Shown here: piece after piece, positions 58,659 to 64,000 of the stretch
How the letters are laid out: every line of letters begins with the position of its first letter
Position numbering within the stretch: the first letter of the stretch is position 1
From: Ophioderma brevispina
Lineage: Eukaryota; Echinodermata; Ophiuroidea; Amphilepidida; Ophiodermatidae
Length of the DNA: 64,000 bases
Assembly: GCA_023653785.1 (NCBI GenBank)
Contig: JAMKCH010010216.1
Coordinates: forward strand, 1-64,000
Direction of reading: 5' to 3'
Translations under genes and position numbers: made by a program
The notes under the pieces: generated by a model
Told to the model about the DNA's origin: nothing
Seen by the model: the letters and a program-made list of their open reading frames with translations, nothing else
Databases searched by the model: none

Positions 58659-59167
58659 TTAAGACCACATTAATTGGTCGAGCTACGTTTCAAAAATATT
58701 TCAAACTCATAGCGAGACCATTAATATTGGGCGTCCAACCCATTTTAATCATTATCATGTTTTGGATCCGATATTTTCAACCTTGGACCCTCAAAACAGA
58801 TAATGATATAATGACAAATGTGTAGAATATAAGTGGCAAAAGAATGGGGTCATGTTTTCATCTCACCTTACGCTGAACCGGGTTGATCTGGATGAATGTA
58901 CCCCTTTTGGAAAGTACTATGCTTTATTTTTAAAAGACAATTTTGACAAGGCTAATGGCAAAGGCAAAATGGCCCTTGGACTAATTATGCCATGGATGCA
59001 AGGAAATGGGTAAGGATGAAGTGGCAAACTAGCAATATATCACATTGCTCAGCTCATTGATTAATTGCTCTTTTATCTTGAAATGTTACAAAGAAAAATC
59101 TATATTGCCACCTAAATTCCCAAACTTTGAGCATTAGCCCTTTGATTTTCACTAAATGTGGTCTTAA
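58659..59167. mobile_element. Putative TTAA-flanked element, about 0.5 kb
   Basis: TTAAGACCACATTA at 58659 and AAATGTGGTCTTAA ending at 59167 are inverted: a 10-bp perfect TIR, GACCACATT plus one base, bounded by TTAA on both sides as in piggyBac-type insertions. The interior is AT-rich and non-coding. With only 10 bp of TIR, chance cannot be excluded. The right boundary abuts the dispersed repeat that starts near 59185. Confidence 0.4.
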
Positions 59168-59184
59168 AGTTACAGATGTTTTTC

Positions 59185-59545
59185 TGAGATACAAATTTCT
59201 CTCAAATTGTTGCAGCCTTGATCGGTTTGTAGACCACTACGTTTTCAAGGTTTTTGGCCAAACAAGCACGAAGGACACTCGCAAACCTTGTTTTGAACTG
59301 GCCTGATAGCTAATTGTCCATATCGGAACACCATGGCTTTAAATTGCTGTCGTGCATGACAGAAATTAATAAATCAACATCTTATACATAAAGACGGCAC
59401 TATCAACTTATTCACTTTAGGTGTGAGCTGGTACAGAGTGTAAGCATTCCTAATATGCAAAAAACCTGGTTTAAAAAAAATTGAGGGCGCTTTCTCTCTA
59501 TCTCTGGAATGTCCCTCATGTCTCTTTTGAAAAATATCACACCAT
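59185..59545 (+). repeat. Dispersed repeat (pair with 22.0 kb)
   Basis: Second member of the GCAAACCTTGTTTTGAAC family described at 21953-22295; same order of blocks, ending GCTTTCTCTCTATCTCTGGA. About 35 bp near 59240-59275 are extra relative to the first copy. Confidence 0.7.
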
Positions 59546-60094
59546 TCTACTTTTGGTCATACCAAAGCAATGTTGTATGCCTACAGCTACATGGGTCCAT
59601 TATTCAAGTACTATAAGCATCGGTCATGTTCATCAAACATAAATCAAATAGAGAAAGTAGTCATTTCAGTCCGCAATATTCCCGCAAACTAAAGGTTGAT
59701 TGCAATCATGTCACCAATAAACCTGACATGTTGTAAAAAATTGTTCACACAACAAGTTGGGATGTATTTGACTTGCTTTATAGGGGGTCGCCTCTTATAG
59801 TGCCGAAACAAAGGGCTATTGCCCCAATATTTGTCAGATCATACACTGGTTGTGGTTATAAGATATATGAATACACTGGTAGGAAATGTTACAAACCCAA
59901 GATAATAACCTCCAAAAGCAATTAATTTAGACATCACTAGACTGTGCAATTTGCAACAGCATAGAAGCAGATTGACTTGAATTTTTTGTCACTCATCGGC
60001 AGAAAGGGTTGTGTGGTCTTCACCACCTGTGCCACCATCACCGAAGATTGTTTGAATATTTAAATTACAATTGTTTTAGGGAATACTTACTTTT
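59546..60094. other. No feature recognised
   Basis: AT-rich sequence without shared repeats or open frames of note. Confidence 0.4.
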
Positions 60095-60715
60095 TTTGTT
60101 TTCGCCTGCCTCAGGCAGGAAGACACATCGTGGAAAATCACTTTGTGTCCCTGTTGATGGTCTGTTTTGTTGATGTCTGTTTGGTGGTTGATTCCTGTTT
60201 GTTGTTTGAAAAGGGGTTAACATTTGCCTGTAATAATCCCCTCATACTTTTATGGATTTAAACCAAACTTGGGTCACGGTGGCACTTGGCATCCCCCCAT
60301 TTGTTGATGATGTCAATGGTCACATACCAAGGTCAAAGGGCATGTGATCAAGTTGGTAAAATAGGCTGAAGAAGGTCAAATTGACCTCATTTGAAAAGTT
60401 GACCAGTTCAATTGAACCAAACTTGAATCATAGGTGCAACCTGGGATCCCTCCTTGGTGTGAGAGGTGTACAGGTCACTACCAAGGTAAAGGTCACATAC
60501 CAGGTCAAAGGCATTTGAGGTCAAGTTGTAAGAAATGTAAAATTTACCTCACTGATTTGAAAGTTTAAGGTTCAATTGAACCAAACTTTGTTTCTGGAGT
60601 TTACAATGCAAACCCTCATTTTGTTGAGGTCCAAGGTTAAATATCATGTGAGGCCTATCATTCACTAACCCGACGCAGGCGACACAAGCGGTCGAGGACG
60701 CGATGGTATTTTACT
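60095..60715 (-). repeat. TGACC-family dispersed repeat, inverted copy 1
   Basis: Starts TTCGCCTGCCTCAGGCAGGA and contains a GTTTGTTGTTTG tract, AACCAAACTTGGGTCA, AAGGTCAAAGGGCATG, TTGAACCAAACTTGAATCAT, AGGTGCAACCTGGGATCCCT and ends CAGGCGACACAAGCGGTCG. It is arranged as two to three sub-units of about 150 bp, the reverse complement of those at 26.2-26.4 kb. Confidence 0.7.
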
Positions 60716-61629
60716 TTTATATTGTGTAATATCTTACAATGTACATCTGGTAAAGAACTGTACGACATAGGAGTATGTCATCTCTTTAAACCTATATATG
60801 GTATTGTTTGTAGTTGTGTGTGCATGTAAAAAGACTTGCACGTAGCAAATGTGATTTCTTGGATTAACCACAGTTCATACTGTTGAGACAGTATTTGCAT
60901 GTTTGCAGTCGATTGATAGATAATGCAAATAATGGAACTCATTTATTTAATATCCTAAGAAATATAGATTTGTGTGAAATTCAACGGCTCTTTGAGTTGT
61001 GAACTACAAGTACAGCAACCTACCGATTGTATCTAAAAGACCTCATCAGGGAAACATAATTTATTTTAGCTCCCAATCAGACATTAAATATATGCAAAAG
61101 ATTGATAACCTTCAAAACACTTCCAACCTTGGCTTGTAACTACACCATGCTTGAATATGACTTCTCAAATATTGTCTCTCCCAATAAAACAGTAAGTGAA
61201 ACGGGCCTTTTAAATGATGTTAGTAGTCATAGACAATGCTATCCAGGCAACAAAATTGACCCTCAAAATCAACTCAAGTTAACATTGTGTGTATTTTCCT
61301 TATTTAACCAACAAGAATCCAAAATCAGATATCAATAGGCAGTAATATTTCTTTGTTGTGAAACCTTGATAAACAAACAAGTAACCCCATGTCTGAACAA
61401 ATCTGTTCCAAATTTTTGGACAATAGGATAGCCAGTCCTATGTTGTCATTATAAGCCATAAGAAACAATGATTGGAAAATTGTTAAAGGTTACCACCTTG
61501 ATAGAATTCATTTAAAATGACAGTTAAAGGTACAGATATATTTAGACCTGGCTGGCTTAGCAGCCTAAAATTTCTGTGTGACCAAGCACAAGCACCCAGG
61601 GTTTGCATAAAATATATACAAAATCATGC
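60716..61629. other. No gene recognised
   Basis: AT-rich single-copy-looking sequence between two copies of the same repeat. The 78-codon frame at 61102-61338 is unrecognised. Confidence 0.4.
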
Positions 61630-62095
61630 CATTGGTGTCGCCTGCCTCCCGTCAGGAAGAACACATAGGGGATCACTTGTCCACTGTGTCTGTTGTTGTT
61701 GATGTCTGTTGTTGTTGTTTGTTTGTTAATGTGAAACATAGGTTAACATTTGCCCGTAATATCCGCATACTTTCGTGGCTTTTAAACCAACTTGTGTCAC
61801 ATTGCAACATTGTATCACCCTTGTTGTGAGTCAAAGGTCACATGGCCAAGGTCAACGTCATTGGAGTGAGGTCAATTTGTAAAGTTGCTGAAAATGTTAT
61901 TGTAAATTGGACATCAATTGTAAAAGTTGAAGTTCATTGGAACCATTACCAAACTTGAGTCATAGGTCGCACCTGGGGATACCCCTATTGTGTCACCAAA
62001 GGTCCATGCTAAGGTCAAGGGTCATATTGAGGCCGATTCAGTACAAAAGCGCGGCAGGTGACACATTTGTCTAAGGACGGCGTATGTATTTTTTG
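61630..62095 (-). repeat. TGACC-family dispersed repeat, inverted copy 2
   Basis: Opens GTCGCCTGCCTCCCGTCAGG, then (GTT)n near 61690-61725, AACATTTGCCCGTAATAT, GAGTCAAAGGTCACATGG and CATAGGTCGCACCTGG, and ends GGCAGGTGACACATTTGTC. Same orientation as the copy at 60.1 kb. Confidence 0.7.
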
Positions 62096-62436
62096 GGCGG
62101 GGGTGCCTGCGGTCTATCCCGCTCTAATTCGCTTGGGTTTTGGTACCTACTTTTCAAATACACAGTGTTGCAGAAAATATTCGTGCCGATTATTCTCCTC
62201 TAAAATCTAAATGTGGTGATAGTTTATGAAATGTTGTGCATTACGTCCTATGATATGTACTCATAAGATAGGCCCAACGAAACCGCTGAACGTACATTTA
62301 CAAAGATATATGTGTTCAAAAGAGTAGAACATGCGGTGCAATATCATCAAAGGTTCCCTGAGAAATGTTTTCAGTGATTTGCTGGTTAACAGCGTCTTTA
62401 AATTGTTTGAGTGCCTTGAATGAACGGATTTCTTAA
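62096..62436. other. No feature recognised
   Basis: Mixed-composition sequence with a GGGCGGGGG patch at its start; the 66-codon minus-strand frame is unrecognised. Confidence 0.4.
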
Positions 62437-62740
62437 AAACGTTGGGCACCACATGTAGCAAGTCGTGGGGGATATCTAATAATTAATAAAAATTCCTTTA
62501 AAAAGGAAAGGGGGTGGATCAGAGGAATATTCCATGTAATTGGTATGTGAAGGTTAAGTAAAGATGATTGTTTATTTTGTAATTCTTGAGCCATGAGTGC
62601 ATTTAATGACAGATGCTTAAACGTTTGGGCACCACATGTAGCAAGTCGTGTGCGATAATCAATATAATAAATAAAAATTCCTTTAAAAAGGAAAGGGTGG
62701 ATCCAGAGAAATATCCATGTATTTGGTATGTGAAGGTATT
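62437..62740 (+). repeat. Tandem duplication, about 179-bp period
   Basis: GGGCACCACATGTAGCAAGT, ATAAAAATTCCTTTAAAAAG, GAAAGGG-GGTGGATC and TTGGTATGTGAAGGT occur at 62440-62560 and again at 62622-62738. The spacers between the two differ. AATTCCTTTAAAAAGGAA-type sequence is a small palindrome in both units. Confidence 0.75.
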
Positions 62741-62989
62741 AGTGTCAGATATATATTGCTCTATTTTTTCATGCTTGGTCAAGGTTCAGGTGATATAAAA
62801 TTATCTTTCTTTAAAGGAATTATTAATTCTTTTAGGTCAAATCCAGGGGATATGCTGGTGGATCACGAAATGCCCATTTAAGAATGTTTTCATTCATTTT
62901 GATGTTATAAATAAAAACGTTTTCAAATTCCTTCTTTCACTATCCAAGGTTGGATTGTTTAATTGTCTTTTATGTCAAATGAGTGCCGA

Positions 62990-63115
62990 GGAACCATTAG
63001 TGGTAGGATTTTAATTGGATCAGCCACCTTTAAATAAGCGTTCTTACATTTTTTAGGAAACATGAATGGCTGGATTTGATTGGATCAGCCACCTTTATTT
63101 AAGTTTTGCGGTTCT
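62990..63115 (+). repeat. Short direct repeat, GGATCAGCCACCTTTA
   Basis: ATTGGATCAGCCACCTTTAA at about 63015 and ATTGGATCAGCCACCTTTAT near 63079, each preceded by a TGGAT/TAGGATTTTAATT-like block, form a 64-bp-period duplication. Confidence 0.5.
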
Positions 63116-64000
63116 ACGGGCATTTTTAACGCAATTAAAATCTGATGACTTTTTTGTTTTTGGGGTCACCCTGAAACCGTGATAATAAACCTCAGCCTGT
63201 TTATTTCTACCTCTGCATGTCAAACATCAGGTCCATAGCCCTAGATCAAGGGACCCGCTTCAAACCATAGTCGGACAGACAGATCTCATGTTAGAAGTAC
63301 TAGTTAGTGCCTTTCACCTGTGTTTGCCCTTTTACCTATGCGCACACTCTTTAATACATGTAATATTACGAGTAAATAAGGTGTAATGATATGTAATTGT
63401 CATGAGTAACGAAACGTTCTAAGTTTGTATATGAAGTAATAGCTGGCAAATGTACACAAACAACTATGAACAGAAAACAAAAATGGGAACAATCTTAAAT
63501 CATAAACAATTCTGGATGGAGAAATGGCTCCAGCAAACAAACTACCTTGTGACACAATTATTGATCTAAACTTTATTTGGTTCCAATTTCAAATAAATAA
63601 AATAGAATTCTAGCAACAAATTCCTTCCTCAAAACGTATTAAAATAAGAAATGATGATTCATGTGCTTTTTTGTGAGTCAGAAGAAGAAGACCTTCCCCA
63701 CCTTTTATTTGATTGTCGACATGTAAACATATTTGGAATAATATTTTTTTTTGTGGATGGATTTACGAAAATGTAACATTGAGGTAACTTAACCAAAGAA
63801 AACCTGTATTTTGCCTTCATCCTTACAACCTAATAGTGGCTAGATAATCTGATAATTTGGCGTCAAATGAATATTACAAAAATACTCTTTTGAGAAAAAT
63901 GTCGCCTTTCCAATAATTCAAAAGAATTACAACATTAGTACGAAACGAAAAATTATCCGTTACCAAAATTTAAATCAACAAAAATTCGTATAAGAATGCT
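63116..64000. other. No gene recognised
   Basis: AT-rich end of the window with no repeat, TIR or long frame. A stretch near 63680-63720 (GTCAGAAGAAGAAGACCTTC) reads SEEEDLPHLLFDCRHV, reminiscent of the zinc-ribbon tail after LINE reverse transcriptases. It is too short to call. Confidence 0.3.

Noticed and set aside
63660..63725. Second LINE reverse transcriptase fragment (EEEDLPHLLFDC)
   Set aside because: The stretch is only about 16 codons; surrounding frames do not extend the match.

Overview
The window reads as intergenic or intronic DNA from an animal with a repeat-rich, AT-rich genome, most likely a marine invertebrate. It has no bacterial gene density, no ribosome-binding sites and no long open frames. 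Instead it has short degenerate ORFs, miniature inverted-repeat transposons, minisatellites, a satellite array, a broken LINE reverse transcriptase, tRNA-like SINE sequence and a few exon-like segments with splice signals. The abundance of GGTCA/TGACC-type repeats and of foldback elements recalls echinoderm and other invertebrate-deuterostome genomes, but that is an inference. I cannot name a species and I recognise no host gene with confidence.

Layout. 0-2.5 kb: a TTAA-type MITE split by a 1-kb insertion. 2.5-8.2 kb: unique AT-rich DNA, then several tandem arrays (about 137-bp and 207-bp units) rich in TGACC. 8.2-13.2 kb: mostly unrecognised DNA, a GGTCACATGG-type minisatellite at 11.7-12.15 kb and a duplicated block at 12.9-13.2 kb. 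13.5-18.9 kb: the most interesting structure. A TIR element built around AGAGTGA motifs is interrupted by a 4.46-kb foldback-like element whose arms are arrays of palindromes. The uninterrupted relative of the outer element lies at 57.36-58.32 kb and supplies an empty site. 22.4 kb: a 292-bp MITE with perfect TIRs and a perfect 8-bp target duplication (hAT type). 23.8-30.5 kb: three exon-like segments with compatible splice phases, between repeats. 32.1-35.6 kb: about 19 copies of a 184-bp satellite, entered through a 51-base C run. 36-42 kb: mostly featureless. 42.4-42.7 kb: extreme G-rich tract. 43-44 kb: a possible minus-strand exon and a MITE. 45.2-46.0 kb: LINE reverse transcriptase 3' remnant on the minus strand. 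46.2-47.6 kb: a G-run-terminated TIR element. 49-51.2 kb: another MITE copy and a nearly perfect foldback minisatellite built from a TTGGTCTAAT unit. 51.2-64 kb: dispersed repeats, the intact outer element, a TTAA-flanked element and small tandem duplications.

Nothing here forms an operon or pathway. What ties the window together is transposon biology: several dispersed families have two to five members inside these 64 kb, and comparing them exposes nested insertions with their target duplications. Differences between satellite copies are largely one- or two-base insertions and deletions, so unpolished long-read sequence is a real possibility. Any reading frame in this window should be treated with that in mind.
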